Shown here piece after piece: positions 45,699-55,797 of a DNA stretch of 64,000 nucleotides (positions are counted from its first letter, which is position 1; each line of letters begins with the position of its first letter). Source of the DNA: Lachnospiraceae bacterium KM106-2 (GTDB lineage: Bacteria; Bacillota; Clostridia; Lachnospirales; Lachnospiraceae). The notes below the pieces were generated by a model that saw only the letters and a program-made list of their open reading frames with translations, did not search any database and was not told where the DNA came from. The stretch lies in NCBI GenBank assembly GCA_009731425.1, contig AP018794.1, positions 1,743,960 to 1,807,959 of the forward strand, given 5' to 3'. Position numbers and translations under genes: made by a program.

Positions 45699-45731
45699 AA
45701 AAGGCCAGTGTCCATAAACTGAACATTGGCC
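45699..45731 (-). terminator. Terminator after priA
   Basis: An 11-bp stem (GGCCAATGTTC paired with GGACACTGGCC, one mismatch and one G-U) with a TTTTGTTCT tail on the minus strand lies about 95 nt beyond the priA stop. Confidence 0.65.
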
Positions 45732-45827
45732 CCTTTGCCATATGGTAATTCTCCGATTACTACACTCTCTTATATGGGATTATAACGAATCGTATATTCT
45801 TTGTCAATAATTCCAATAATTAATTCA

Positions 45828-48071
45828 TTAATAGCCAGTCATCGGATTGAAATCGAACTGAACCGTACATTTTCTAAATATTTCAGAAAATTGGGTGAAT
45901 CCTTCCATATAGTCTTTCATATTTTTCAACAACTCGTAATCTTCACATTTAAAATGTAATACATAGCGATAGATATCATTTGCTTTTGCCAGATTTGCTT
46001 TTGCCGGCCCTACCACCTTGTATGCACCTTCTAATACTTGTTCGTGGAACTGCATGTCCACCGCTTTTCCAAGATATTCGCTGGCATTTTTAACTGCCTC
46101 CTCATCTTTGGATAAGAGAAGAACAACAAGAATATTTGCTGCCGGCGGATACATTAATAGCTTTCTAAATGCCATCTCATGATCATAGAATTCATGATAA
46201 TCTCCTTTTGCAGCTGCAACAATACTATATTGCTCCGGATTATAAGTCTGGATCACAACCTCACCCGGAAGTCTTCCCCTTCCTGCTCGTCCACTTGCCT
46301 GAAGAAGCAATTGGAAGGTTCTCTCTGCTGCCCGATAATCATTTGCATATAAAGACAGATCTGCTGCAATGATACCAACTAAAGTTACATCTGGGAAATC
46401 ATGACCTTTTACGATCATTTGTGTCCCCACTAGAATATCAGCTTCATGATTGGCAAATGCAGATAAGATCTTATCATGGCCTTCTTTTCCACTCGTAGTA
46501 TCTGTATCCATTCGAAGCACTCTTGCTGTCGGGAATTCTTGTTTTACCAACTGTTCTACCTTCTGCGTTCCCGTTCCAAACGCTGCTATATATCTCGATC
46601 CACAAGTCGGACAAGTAGTTGGTCGTGGTACTTCATAACCACAATAGTGGCACATCAACTTCCCATTCACATGCTCAGTTAATGAGACATCACAATGAGG
46701 ACACTTCATAACATGTCCACAGGCACGACAAGATACAAAACCAGCATATCCTCTTCGATTGATAAAAATCATGATCTGCTGATGTTTCTGCAAACGATCT
46801 AACATGAGCTCTTTCAATTTTCTACTAAAGATAGATCGATTCTTGTGTTTCAATTCTTCACGAAGATCTGCAATATGAATCGTCGGAATCATACCGGCTC
46901 CTGCTCGATTCGGAAGGGTATAAAGTTTATACTCTCCATCCAAAGCCTTCTTATAACTCTCTAAAGATGGAGTGGCCGAACCTAATACAACAGAAGCATT
47001 ACTCATTCTCGCTCTCTCAATCGCGACCTCTCTTGCATGATACTTTGGAGGCATTTCACTTTTATAGCTGCCCTCATGCTCTTCATCGATCAAGATCAAA
47101 CCTAAATTATCAAATGGCGTAAACAGTGCCGACCGAGGCCCGATCATAATATCAATCTCTCCGTTCTTCGCACGAAGGTACTGATCATAACGTTCTCCCG
47201 CTGACATCTTAGAATTCAACACCGAGATACGTTCTCCAAACCTTCGATAGAAACGCATAACGGTTTGATAAGTAAGGGCGATTTCAGGGATCAACATGAT
47301 CACTTTCTTCCCTTCTTTAATGACGCCATCGATGATTTCCATATAAACTTCAGTCTTACCGCTTCCGGTAACCCCATGGATCAAATAGGTTCTTCGAATA
47401 CCTGATTGATAATCTTTTAATACATCCTCTGCGATCCTTCTTTGCTGATCATTCAAAACGATTTCATATTTCTTATCATCCACCAAATGAACTGGATTTC
47501 GATATACGATTTCCGAGGACAAACTCAACACTCCTGATTTCTGAAGATCTAGTATTGTCTGTCTTGATATATTTAATTTCTTAGTGACCAATTCATAATC
47601 CAAAGAATCATTCTGCAAGAGCTGTTCCACCAATCTAGCCCTTGCAGTATAATGTTTCCTTGTATATGTCTCGTATAGCTGATAAGCTTCTTCCCTTGGG
47701 ATGATCAGCCTGATCTGACGTTTCTCTTTATTCTTTACTGACTTCTTGATCGGAATGACGCACCGAAGTGCATCATTCATGGTGGAGCCATAATTTTCTT
47801 TAATCCAATACGCTAGCTGAATTAAGGTTGATTCGATCACAAGACTGTCTTTCACAATTTTTGTAATGGCTTTGATCCATTCCGCTGGACATTTTGCCTC
47901 ATGAGATAGGCCAACCACATAACCCTTTCTCATTTTATTTCCTCGTCCAAATGGGATCTCAACCAAAGAACCAATTGTAACCTCTTCTTCTAATCCAACA
48001 GGTACAGCATATTGGTAAGACTTATCTAAATTTTCGTGTGAGATATCAACAATGATGTCTGCATATAACAT
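45828..48071 (-). CDS. priA: Primosomal helicase PriA
   Basis: PriA is the replication-restart helicase that reloads the replisome at stalled forks. The ~747-residue product has an N-terminal DNA-binding part, Walker A VTGSGKTEVYME (about 233), DEEH box (LILIDEEHEGSYK), and a helicase C-terminal half. Between these lies the zinc-binding insert with CRACGHVMKCPHCD and CHYCGYEVPRPTTCPTCG. I chose ATG 48071 with AGGAGG 8 nt upstream; a GTG three codons before is too close to it. It is directly after murF in the same direction. Confidence 0.97.
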   Translation of the reverse strand: MLYADIIVDISHENLDKSYQYAVPVGLEEEVTIGSLVEIPFGRGNKMRKGYVVGLSHEAKCPAEWIKAITKIVKDSLVIESTLIQLAYWIKENYGSTMNDALRCVIPIKKSVKNKEKRQIRLIIPREEAYQLYETYTRKHYTARARLVEQLLQNDSLDYELVTKKLNISRQTILDLQKSGVLSLSSEIVYRNPVHLVDDKKYEIVLNDQQRRIAEDVLKDYQSGIRRTYLIHGVTGSGKTEVYMEIIDGVIKEGKKVIMLIPEIALTYQTVMRFYRRFGERISVLNSKMSAGERYDQYLRAKNGEIDIMIGPRSALFTPFDNLGLILIDEEHEGSYKSEMPPKYHAREVAIERARMSNASVVLGSATPSLESYKKALDGEYKLYTLPNRAGAGMIPTIHIADLREELKHKNRSIFSRKLKELMLDRLQKHQQIMIFINRRGYAGFVSCRACGHVMKCPHCDVSLTEHVNGKLMCHYCGYEVPRPTTCPTCGSRYIAAFGTGTQKVEQLVKQEFPTARVLRMDTDTTSGKEGHDKILSAFANHEADILVGTQMIVKGHDFPDVTLVGIIAADLSLYANDYRAAERTFQLLLQASGRAGRGRLPGEVVIQTYNPEQYSIVAAAKGDYHEFYDHEMAFRKLLMYPPAANILVVLLLSKDEEAVKNASEYLGKAVDMQFHEQVLEGAYKVVGPAKANLAKANDIYRYVLHFKCEDYELLKNMKDYMEGFTQFSEIFRKCTVQFDFNPMTGY

Positions 48072-48094
48072 ATACTGCACCTCCTAACGGTATA

Positions 48095-49555
48095 TTATTG
48101 CAAAGCCTTTACAATTTCATCCGTATGCATTCCTCTAGAACCTTTTACCAAGATAGCATCCTTTGGCTGCATCATCGCTTTTAGATATGCAATTACTTCT
48201 TCATTAGAGTTTGCGCAAACAACCATTTCTTTGCCTTTGCTATGAAGAACCGCTTCCGCGATCGCTTTGGCTTCTTTTCCGACTACGATCAACTGATCTA
48301 AATGCTTTCCTTCTTTGGCTAACTTGCAAATGTAGTCCCCTACTTCATAATGACTTTCGTAAGACTTCTCACCAAGCTCTAATACATCAGCAAGCACTGC
48401 AATCCTACGTGTTACATCATGAAGTTCCATCAAGACATTAATACCACTCTTCATAGAGTCCGGGCTGGCATTATACGTATCATCGATGATCTTAACACCT
48501 TTAGTCTCAACGATTCCTCCGCGCATAGCAATTGGCATATACGCTTCTAATCCTTTTTTCGCAATAGCAGGCGCTACCCCTGCATTCATTGCGATCGCAA
48601 GAGCTGCCACTGCATTCATTACATTATGAATTCCTAGTACATTCAATGTTACTTCTTCTTCCCCCTCAGGGTAAACAAACGTAAACATCGTCTTGCCCTC
48701 TTTGGATACGATATCTTTTGCATAGTATTTCGATTCTGGTGCAACGCCATAGGAACAGACATGACTCTTAAGTAACGAAGTTCTTGTAGCATCAGTAACA
48801 TCTATATTTATGGCTGCTCCTTCTTTTTGTTGAAGGGTACTTTGATATGGAATTACTTCTCGTAATAATTCATCATCCCCATTCACATAAAGAAGACCGT
48901 TTTCATCGAATTGATCGATAATATTTAATTTTTCTTTACGAATATTTTCTTTTGATCCTAACTGTCCGATATGCGACACACCAATATTGGTCATGACAGC
49001 AATATCCGGTTTCGCCATATAAGCAAGTTTCTCCATCTCGCCTTCTTCACTCATTCCCATTTCGATCACTGCTGCCTCATGATAATTCATGATACGAAGG
49101 ACCGTAAGAGGAAGACCAATCTGGGAATTCATATTACCTGCTGTCTTTAAGACATCAAATTTAGTGGATAAAGCCGCACTGATCATCTCTTTTGTTGTTG
49201 TCTTACCAACACTACCCGTAATACCGATCACAGGAATACTAAATTTGCGTCGATAGAACGCTGCTAACTTCTGAAGCGCCTCTACCGTATGTTCTACCCT
49301 AATATATGCTCTATGTTTTGAGTTTACCGAAACATCTTTGCTTGTAAACGTTGCAACAGCACCATTTGCTAACGCTCCCTCAATAAAATTATGAGCATCT
49401 ACTCTCTCACCGATTACAGGAATAAAGAGTGCTCCCTCTTCTAAGTCATTTGAATTTGTTGACGCACTAGTCACAACAAGATCTAATGTATCTGTACTGC
49501 TTAATAATTTACCATCTACGGCATCTAATATTTCTTTTACTGTAAGTGCTTCCAT
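48095..49555 (-). CDS. murF: UDP-N-acetylmuramoyl-tripeptide--D-alanyl-D-alanine ligase MurF
   Basis: MurF adds D-Ala-D-Ala to UDP-MurNAc-tripeptide. The 486-residue product has the N-terminal UDP-binding domain, GITGSVGKTTTKEMI (about 112-126), the IEMGMSEEGEMEKLAYMAKPDIAVMTNIGVSHIG segment, and the C-terminal IDDTYNASPDSMKSGI. AAGGAA lies before the ATG, which shares one base with the upstream murE stop (TAATG), so translation is coupled. It sits between the second murE-like gene and priA. Confidence 0.97.
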   Translation of the reverse strand: MEALTVKEILDAVDGKLLSSTDTLDLVVTSASTNSNDLEEGALFIPVIGERVDAHNFIEGALANGAVATFTSKDVSVNSKHRAYIRVEHTVEALQKLAAFYRRKFSIPVIGITGSVGKTTTKEMISAALSTKFDVLKTAGNMNSQIGLPLTVLRIMNYHEAAVIEMGMSEEGEMEKLAYMAKPDIAVMTNIGVSHIGQLGSKENIRKEKLNIIDQFDENGLLYVNGDDELLREVIPYQSTLQQKEGAAINIDVTDATRTSLLKSHVCSYGVAPESKYYAKDIVSKEGKTMFTFVYPEGEEEVTLNVLGIHNVMNAVAALAIAMNAGVAPAIAKKGLEAYMPIAMRGGIVETKGVKIIDDTYNASPDSMKSGINVLMELHDVTRRIAVLADVLELGEKSYESHYEVGDYICKLAKEGKHLDQLIVVGKEAKAIAEAVLHSKGKEMVVCANSNEEVIAYLKAMMQPKDAILVKGSRGMHTDEIVKALQ

Positions 49556-51036
49556 TATTCGTTTCCTTTCTCCTCTTTCATAGATTCTTTTTTAATATCA
49601 TTTATAATTTCACGTTCATCCATATGATAGCGAACACCACGGATCTCCTGATAAGTCTCATGACCTTTACCGGCAAGTAGAATCACATCATTTTTCTTCG
49701 CATTAGTAAGACAATAACGAATTGCTTCCTTACGATTCTTAATTCTAATATACTTCCCGCTAGCTCTATGAACGCCAACGATAATATCTTCGATGATCAT
49801 ATCTCCATCTTCATCACGTGGATTATCACTCGTAACCACGGTAAGGTCAGCAAGCTTGCTAGCAACTTCACCCATTTCATATCTTCTAAGCTTTGATCGA
49901 TTTCCTCCGCACCCAAATAGACAGATGATCCGTGCTGGCTGATAATCCCTCAGCATCTCCAGAACATTTTGCAGACTGACTGCATTATGTGCGTAATCGA
50001 TCATTACCGTAAACTCATTGGAATACGGTATCATCTCTAATCTTCCCTTAACCTGAATTTCTTTCAACGCATCTTTTATGATACGTCGGTCCATTCGAAA
50101 ATGTCTTGCTACCATGATCGCAGCAAGGCAATTATATACATTAAAGATACCTGGCATGAATAGCTGGTAATAATCTTTGACACATCCATTTACCATAAAC
50201 TGAATGCCAAGCAGGCCGCCTTGTTTGATCAGTCTGATTCTTCCGCCTCGAAGCATTGCATTATTCTTCATACTATATGTCTCAACCGAGCACGTATGAT
50301 GCCATAGCAATTCCTTTAATTCTTTTGCATCACTGTTGATAATACCGATCTTGCATTGCCGAAATAGCTTCGCTTTACACTTTACATATTCTTCGTAACT
50401 TTCATGTTCATCCGGCCCGATATGATCCGGATATAAATTCGTAAACACCCCGATATCAAAGAAAATGGATGCAACTCGTTGTAACTTTAGTCCTTGGCTA
50501 GACACTTCCATCACGACAATCCTGCATCCATCATCTACCATGTCTCTTAGATACCGTTGTATCAGCAAGGTATCTGGAGTTGTATTGTACGTCTTAATAT
50601 GCTTATCGCCGATCAACACTTCTATTGTTCCAATGAGACCTGTTTTATATCCTGCTCGCTCTAAGATCGCCTTGATCATATAAGCAGTTGTTGTCTTCCC
50701 CTTAGTTCCTGTAATACCAATGGTCGTAAGCTTAGTAGCCGGATGATCGTAATAAGCAGCTGCAAGATGACTAAGAGCTTCTCTCGTATCATCAACACGA
50801 AGAATCGTGATCCCTTCGATTGGCGCAACCTCTTTTTCAACGATGATAACCTTTGCTCCATGATGAACCACTTCATCTAGAAATTCATGGCCGTCCCATT
50901 TTGCACCCTGAATGCAGACAAAGCAAGCATCTTTGATCACCTCACGGGAATCATGTGTTAATATGGATATTGTTACGTCATCGCTACCACAGATTAGCGT
51001 ATAATTTATTTTTTCAAGTAAATGGTACAAATGCAT
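49555..51036 (-). CDS. murE: MurE-like Mur ligase, second copy
   Basis: MurE adds the third amino acid to UDP-MurNAc-L-Ala-D-Glu. This 493-residue product has the Mur-ligase core GITGTKGKTTTAYMI (about 108-122), the carbamylated-Lys region EYVKCKAKLFRQ, and the substrate motif SDNPRDED with DNPR, which favours meso-DAP, and GKGHETYQ near the C-terminus. It is similar along its length to the first copy (51104-52573) but clearly diverged, so it is an old tandem duplicate. It could have a different third substrate, act in sporulation, or be redundant. It is translationally coupled to murF. Confidence 0.88.
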   Translation of the reverse strand: MHLYHLLEKINYTLICGSDDVTISILTHDSREVIKDACFVCIQGAKWDGHEFLDEVVHHGAKVIIVEKEVAPIEGITILRVDDTREALSHLAAAYYDHPATKLTTIGITGTKGKTTTAYMIKAILERAGYKTGLIGTIEVLIGDKHIKTYNTTPDTLLIQRYLRDMVDDGCRIVVMEVSSQGLKLQRVASIFFDIGVFTNLYPDHIGPDEHESYEEYVKCKAKLFRQCKIGIINSDAKELKELLWHHTCSVETYSMKNNAMLRGGRIRLIKQGGLLGIQFMVNGCVKDYYQLFMPGIFNVYNCLAAIMVARHFRMDRRIIKDALKEIQVKGRLEMIPYSNEFTVMIDYAHNAVSLQNVLEMLRDYQPARIICLFGCGGNRSKLRRYEMGEVASKLADLTVVTSDNPRDEDGDMIIEDIIVGVHRASGKYIRIKNRKEAIRYCLTNAKKNDVILLAGKGHETYQEIRGVRYHMDEREIINDIKKESMKEEKGNE

Positions 51037-51103
51037 ACCTATCCCCCCATTTCAATACTATACTATATTGTATTGCCTGAGGGAAAAGATAATACTTTAA
51101 TTC

Positions 51104-52573
51104 TTATGCAAATGTTTTGAGCTTTGATCTATACTCATTAATTACTTCTAATTCCGAATAATGATATTTTTTACCTTTAATTTCTTGATAGTCTTCGTGA
51201 CCTTTACCTAAAAGGATGATGATATCTCCTTCTTCGGCATGATCCATACTATAATGAATTGCTTCTGTACGATCCATGATCTCGATATACTTTCCATTAC
51301 TCTTAGCTAGTCCCACTTTAATATCCTCATTGATTGCTTCGATCTCTTCATCTCTAGGATTATCACAAGTAAGAATTGATAAGTCTGCCATTGCTCCACA
51401 TAACTCGCCCATATCATAACGACGTAATTTAGATCGATTACCGCCACATCCGTATACACATACGATTCGTTTCGGATTATAAGCTTTGATCGTAGTCAAT
51501 AAACTCTCAACACTCATCGCATTATGCGCATAATCGATCATGATCGTAAAATGATCTGATACCGGAACGATCTCCACACGTCCTCTAACTTGAATCTTTG
51601 ATAATGCATCAACCATGTAATCTTCATCAATTCCAAGATTCTTACATACCATTAAAGCAACTAATGAATTGTAAACGCTAAATTTACCCGGAATACTAGT
51701 TACAATATGACGATCCATAAATCCGGTAACATCAAATGCAACACCTAACATACCTGGTTTACGAACTAATTCTAAGTGATCTGCTTTTAATGAAGCGTCT
51801 TCATGGAATCCAAATGTCTGAATCTCACAAGTATGTCCTTTGATCGCACCTTCAAATGCTTCATCATCACGATTGATGATACCAACCTTACATTGTCTAA
51901 ACAGTAAGCTCTTACAGTAAAGATATTCTTCCATGCTTGCATGCTCATTTGGTCCAATATGATCTGCTGAGAAGTTTGTAAATACACCGATATCAAATGT
52001 AAATCCAGCAACACGATCCATTTTCAATCCCTGAGAACTAACTTCCATAACACAGTATTCACATCCAGCTTCCACCATTTCAGAGAAAAGGCGCTGTAAT
52101 TCAAAGCTTTCAGGAGTTGTATTTGCAGTTTTATGTTTTACTCCATTAATAACCGCTCCGATCGTTCCGATCACACCGACTTTTTTACCTGCTTTTTCTA
52201 AAATAGACTGGATCATGTACGAAGTAGTTGTCTTACCTTTTGTTCCTGTAATTCCAACCATTTTTAGTTTACTTGCTGGATGTCCATAATAAGCTGCAGC
52301 CGTAAATGCTAATGCTCTTCTTGAACTTTCTACACGAATTACGGTAACGGCTGAGTCAACCGTAACATCCTTCTCTACGATGATCGCCTTAGCACCTTTT
52401 GCGATAACATCCGGAATAAAATCATGAGAGTCTCTTACGGTACCAGTGATGCAAACGAACACATCGCCTTCTTTAACTTTTCTAGAATCGTATACTACTT
52501 CATTTACATCAATCTCTGCATCGCCTGCAACCACTGTAAATGAAAGACCTTCTAACAAACTGCTTAACTTCAT
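51104..52573 (-). CDS. murE: UDP-N-acetylmuramoyl-tripeptide synthetase MurE, first copy
   Basis: MurE ligates meso-diaminopimelate to UDP-MurNAc-L-Ala-D-Glu. The 489-residue product has the Mur-ligase marks: GITGTKGKTTTSYMIQSILEKAG (about 110-130), CVMEVSSQGLKMDRVAGFTFDIGVFTNFSADHIGPNEHASMEEYLYCKSLLFRQ with the carbamylated Lys, and the substrate loop CDNPRDEE with the DNPR motif of the DAP-type enzymes. GKGHEDYQ is also present. AGGAGG precedes the ATG. It lies between dapF and a second murE-like gene, and its closer match to the canonical motif makes it the better candidate for the main MurE. Confidence 0.95.
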   Translation of the reverse strand: MKLSSLLEGLSFTVVAGDAEIDVNEVVYDSRKVKEGDVFVCITGTVRDSHDFIPDVIAKGAKAIIVEKDVTVDSAVTVIRVESSRRALAFTAAAYYGHPASKLKMVGITGTKGKTTTSYMIQSILEKAGKKVGVIGTIGAVINGVKHKTANTTPESFELQRLFSEMVEAGCEYCVMEVSSQGLKMDRVAGFTFDIGVFTNFSADHIGPNEHASMEEYLYCKSLLFRQCKVGIINRDDEAFEGAIKGHTCEIQTFGFHEDASLKADHLELVRKPGMLGVAFDVTGFMDRHIVTSIPGKFSVYNSLVALMVCKNLGIDEDYMVDALSKIQVRGRVEIVPVSDHFTIMIDYAHNAMSVESLLTTIKAYNPKRIVCVYGCGGNRSKLRRYDMGELCGAMADLSILTCDNPRDEEIEAINEDIKVGLAKSNGKYIEIMDRTEAIHYSMDHAEEGDIIILLGKGHEDYQEIKGKKYHYSELEVINEYRSKLKTFA

Positions 52574-52603
52574 TTCTTCCTCCTATAGGCGTAAACTTGA
52601 TTC

Positions 52604-52635
52604 GAGGCTGCCGCAAAATTCATCACGACAACCTC
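52604..52635 (-). other. Inverted repeat between dapF and murE
   Basis: Ten-base arms (GAGGTTGTCG pairing with CGGCAGCCTC, two G-U pairs) with a 12-nt loop lie in the 76-nt gap. No T-run follows; it may be an mRNA hairpin within an operon. Low certainty. Confidence 0.3.
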
Positions 52636-52649
52636 TACTTAAAATGCCT

Positions 52650-53510
52650 TTATTCTTTTATAATATGACCAACTTCGATATCTGATTCAAACATGGTATG
52701 AGAAGGACCTGTCATAAATACATGATTTGTCGCTTCATCCCATTCTACTAATAATGGTCCGCCAATCTGCTCTACTGTTACCTTTCGATCACACATACCT
52801 AACATGATCGCTGCAACTGCTGCCGTACAGCATCCAGTTCCGCAACCGATCGTCTCGCCTGTTCCACGTTCCCATTCACGCATCTTGATATAATCTCTGC
52901 TTACAAATTGAGCAAATGTAACATTGGTCTTCTTAGGGAATAGATCTGTTTTAAACTCTAATGCTTTACCATAACCATGAACATCAAAATCTGCAACGTT
53001 TTCAATAAATGCAACACAATGAGGATTTCCCCATGATACGCTTGTGATATGGAATGTCTCATCAAGCACCTGTACTGGCTGATTTACAAATTCTTTTAGC
53101 TGTGTATTAACCGGGATCACACTCGTATCTAATCTTGGTTCTCCAATATCCGCACGGATATTAACTGCAAATCCATTTTCCACCGTAAGCTGAAGCTTTT
53201 GGATTCCCCCAAGCGTCTCAATCGTTAAGTTCTCTTTCTCAGTTAATTTATGATCATAAACGTATTTACCAACGCTTCGTAATGCGTTTCCACACATCTC
53301 GCCTTCCGTTCCGTCAGGATTAAACATTCTCATTCTGAAATCGGCTACATCCGATGGACAGATCAATACCATTCCATCTGAACCGATCGCGAAATGACGA
53401 TCACTTACGTAGATCGCTAATTCATTGACATTGGTAATATGCTGACCTATCGCATCGATATAAACATAATCGTTACCAAATGCCTGCATTTTTGTAAACT
53501 TGATTCTCAT
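52650..53510 (-). CDS. dapF: Diaminopimelate epimerase
   Basis: DapF converts LL-DAP to meso-DAP for peptidoglycan and lysine. The ~286-residue product has the N-terminal KMQAFGNDYVYID (about 6-18), the active-site Cys in MCGNALRSVGKYV (about 76), and the second Cys in GCGTGCCTAAVAA (about 217). The ATG at 53510 has AAGGAG 8 nt upstream; a GTG three codons before is weaker. Its neighbours murE and murF place it in cell-wall synthesis. The upstream gene metB-like is separated by only 12 nt. Confidence 0.97.
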   Translation of the reverse strand: MRIKFTKMQAFGNDYVYIDAIGQHITNVNELAIYVSDRHFAIGSDGMVLICPSDVADFRMRMFNPDGTEGEMCGNALRSVGKYVYDHKLTEKENLTIETLGGIQKLQLTVENGFAVNIRADIGEPRLDTSVIPVNTQLKEFVNQPVQVLDETFHITSVSWGNPHCVAFIENVADFDVHGYGKALEFKTDLFPKKTNVTFAQFVSRDYIKMREWERGTGETIGCGTGCCTAAVAAIMLGMCDRKVTVEQIGGPLLVEWDEATNHVFMTGPSHTMFESDIEVGHIIKE

Positions 53511-53522
53511 GTTCCTCACTCC

Positions 53523-54704
53523 TTATGAATTTAAAGCCTGGTCTAAATCTCTAATAATATCATCCGCATGTTCGATACCTACGGATAATCTTAAAAACGT
53601 ATCTGTTATACCAAGTTTCTGTCTTGTCTCTTCTTTGATCGATTCATGTGTCTGCGTTCTTGGGTACGTAATCAATGTTTCTGTACCGCCAAGGCTTTCT
53701 GCAAACATGATCATATCCACATTTTTTAAGACCTTTTTCACTGTCTCAAAACTATCTACATTAAATGAGATCATACCACCGAATCCGGAAGTCTGTCTCT
53801 TTGTTACTTCATAATCTTTGTGGTCAGGGAAACCAACATAGAATACTTTTGTTACTTTCTCTTGAGTACGAAGCCAGTTTGCCACTTTCATCGCATTTTC
53901 ATTGTGCTTCTCCATACGAAGTGCTAATGTCTTAACTCCTCGCAATAATAACCAAGAATCAAGAGGCGCAAGTCCATTTCCATGACTCTTAAGTTGTAAT
54001 CTCATATGATCTGCTAATTCTTGTGTCTTTACTACAACAAGTCCTGCGATCGTATCATTATGGCCGCCAATATATTTCGTACCACTATGAACAACAATAT
54101 CCGCTCCAAGCGTAAGTGGTTTTTGGAAATATGGTGTTAAGAATGTATTATCTACAACTGTTAATGCACCGACACTCTTTGCAATCTCTGAGATTGCTTT
54201 AATATCAGCTACGTGCATCATTGGATTCGTTGGCGTTTCAATGAAAAACATTCTAGTTCTATCAGTAATATTTGCTTTTACTTCTTCGAGATCAGACATA
54301 TCTACATAAGTAAATGTTGCACCATACTTGGTAAAGATATCTTCACCGATACGGTAAGTTCCACCGTAAATATCATCGGATAGTAATACATGATCTCCTG
54401 GATTTAAAATTGTAAAAATTGCCATATTCGCTGCTTGTCCGCTTGATAACGCAAATCCTTCAAGCCCTTCTTCCAAGATAGCCATCGTACGTTCTAATTC
54501 TTGTCTAGTTGGATTCTGTAATCTTGTGTAATCGAATCCGGTTGATTCTCCAAGTCCTTTATGACGAAAAGTTGCTGTCTGGAATATCGGGAAGCTTACT
54601 GCTCCTGTCATCGGATCATTGCCTAGGGCACCATGCACTGCTTTAGACTCAAAGTGTAAGTCTTCTTTTCTGCTGTAGTCGTTATAGTTACTAAAATTCT
54701 TCAT
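53523..54704 (-). CDS. Cystathionine gamma-synthase/beta-lyase family PLP enzyme
   Basis: This family makes or breaks cystathionine, or acts on O-acetylhomoserine, in methionine/cysteine metabolism. The 393-residue product has the GFDYTRLQNPTRQELERTMA segment (about 50), SSGQAANMAIF, FIETPTNPMMHVADI, and the PLP-binding Lys in HSGTKYIGGHND (about 208). The exact reaction (MetB, MetC or CGL) cannot be fixed from motifs. GAGGTG precedes the ATG. It is upstream of dapF, the same direction, and diverges from the HAD gene. Confidence 0.85.
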   Translation of the reverse strand: MKNFSNYNDYSRKEDLHFESKAVHGALGNDPMTGAVSFPIFQTATFRHKGLGESTGFDYTRLQNPTRQELERTMAILEEGLEGFALSSGQAANMAIFTILNPGDHVLLSDDIYGGTYRIGEDIFTKYGATFTYVDMSDLEEVKANITDRTRMFFIETPTNPMMHVADIKAISEIAKSVGALTVVDNTFLTPYFQKPLTLGADIVVHSGTKYIGGHNDTIAGLVVVKTQELADHMRLQLKSHGNGLAPLDSWLLLRGVKTLALRMEKHNENAMKVANWLRTQEKVTKVFYVGFPDHKDYEVTKRQTSGFGGMISFNVDSFETVKKVLKNVDMIMFAESLGGTETLITYPRTQTHESIKEETRQKLGITDTFLRLSVGIEHADDIIRDLDQALNS

Positions 54705-54901
54705 TCGGCCACCTCAATTAATTTCTGTTTGATTTCTAGTTATATTTCTACTCAAATTTATATTTAAACTATTATAGACAAAATATGCTTTCTATATAAA
54801 CAAAACAATTATAATCGATAGAAAATATTGTGTCAATCATACTAGACAAAATAAGACAAACCGATTATCATATAGAAAAACCAATCACAAGGAGAATTTA
54901 C

Positions 54902-55708
54902 ATGGCTTACGAAGTATTAGTATTAGATATCGATGGTACCGTTACCAATTCCGACAAAATTGTTACCGATGCTACGCTAAAAGCAATCTTTGCGATCCAA
55001 GAACGTGGTCATAAAGTCGTTCTTGCTTCTGGCAGACCAACGCCAGGAATCTTACCGATCGCAAAACAATTAAAATTAGACGAATATGGCGGTTATATTT
55101 TATCTTACAATGGTGCCAAGATCATCAATTGTAAAACCGACGAAATTATATATAACAAAACATTACCTAACAGTTTTCTTCCAAAAGTATTTGCTGCCAG
55201 CAAGGAATTTAATACTGGTCTTATCTCATACGAAGAAGGCGCGATCATTTCTGCAAGAGAAGTGGACAAGTATGTTGAACTAGAAGCTAAGATCAATCAC
55301 CTTCCTGTTAAAGTGGTAGATGACTTCGGCAGCCATATTGATTTTGATGTAAATAAATGCTTAATGACTGGTGACGGCGAACATATGGCGAAAGTAGAAG
55401 AAATCATGAAAGATCGCTTTGGCAGCGAGCTCAACATCTATCGTTCCGAACCATTTTTCCTTGAAATCATGCCGCAACATATTGATAAAGCACATTCCCT
55501 TGGTCATCTTCTTGATCATCTTGGTCTCTCAAGAGAGCAAATGATCAGCTGTGGAGATGGATATAACGACTTATCCATGATCCAATATGCCGGTATGGGT
55601 GTTGCGATGGCAAATGCTCAACAAGTTGTAAAAGAAGCCGCAGACTACATCACCTTATCCAATGATGAAGATGGTGTCGCACATGTGATCAAAGAATTTA
55701 TGATATAA
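54902..55708 (+). CDS. Cof-type HAD-IIB family hydrolase
   Basis: HAD-IIB phosphatases of the Cof type dephosphorylate sugar phosphates, pyridoxal phosphate or flavin intermediates. The 268-residue product has motif I LDIDGTVTNSDKIV (about 8-21), the cap domain, and motif IV GDGYNDLSMIQYAGMGVAMANA (about 217-238). The frame starts upstream at 54830, but ATG 54902 has AAGGAG 7 nt before it and matches the family start. It is one of only two plus-strand genes and ends at a strong terminator. Confidence 0.92.
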   Translation: MAYEVLVLDIDGTVTNSDKIVTDATLKAIFAIQERGHKVVLASGRPTPGILPIAKQLKLDEYGGYILSYNGAKIINCKTDEIIYNKTLPNSFLPKVFAASKEFNTGLISYEEGAIISAREVDKYVELEAKINHLPVKVVDDFGSHIDFDVNKCLMTGDGEHMAKVEEIMKDRFGSELNIYRSEPFFLEIMPQHIDKAHSLGHLLDHLGLSREQMISCGDGYNDLSMIQYAGMGVAMANAQQVVKEAADYITLSNDEDGVAHVIKEFMI

Positions 55709-55715
55709 AGTCTAT

Positions 55716-55751
55716 GACGCCCTAGAGTACAAACTCTTCGGCGTCTTTTTT
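55716..55751 (+). terminator. Rho-independent terminator after the HAD gene
   Basis: A GACGCC/GGCGTC outer stem with inner AGAGT/ACTCT pairing is followed by six T, 7 nt past the stop codon. Confidence 0.85.
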
Positions 55752-55768
55752 CTTCCTAAAACTCCATC

Positions 55769-55797
55769 TTGCTTAATTTTCAAAATTCGTGTAAAAT
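55769..55797 (+). promoter_or_regulatory. SigA-type promoter of the ABC-F gene
   Basis: TTGCTT, a 17-nt spacer and TAAAAT lie about 88 nt before the ABC-F start codon. The leader of roughly 80 nt contains a small GGTG/CACC hairpin but no ATG-started leader peptide. Confidence 0.6.

Noticed and set aside
54705..54901. SAM (S-box) or T-box riboswitch upstream of the metB-like gene
   Set aside because: The gap holds AT-rich sequence only, with no S-box stems, no T-box GGTGG-type sequence and no terminator before the start codon.
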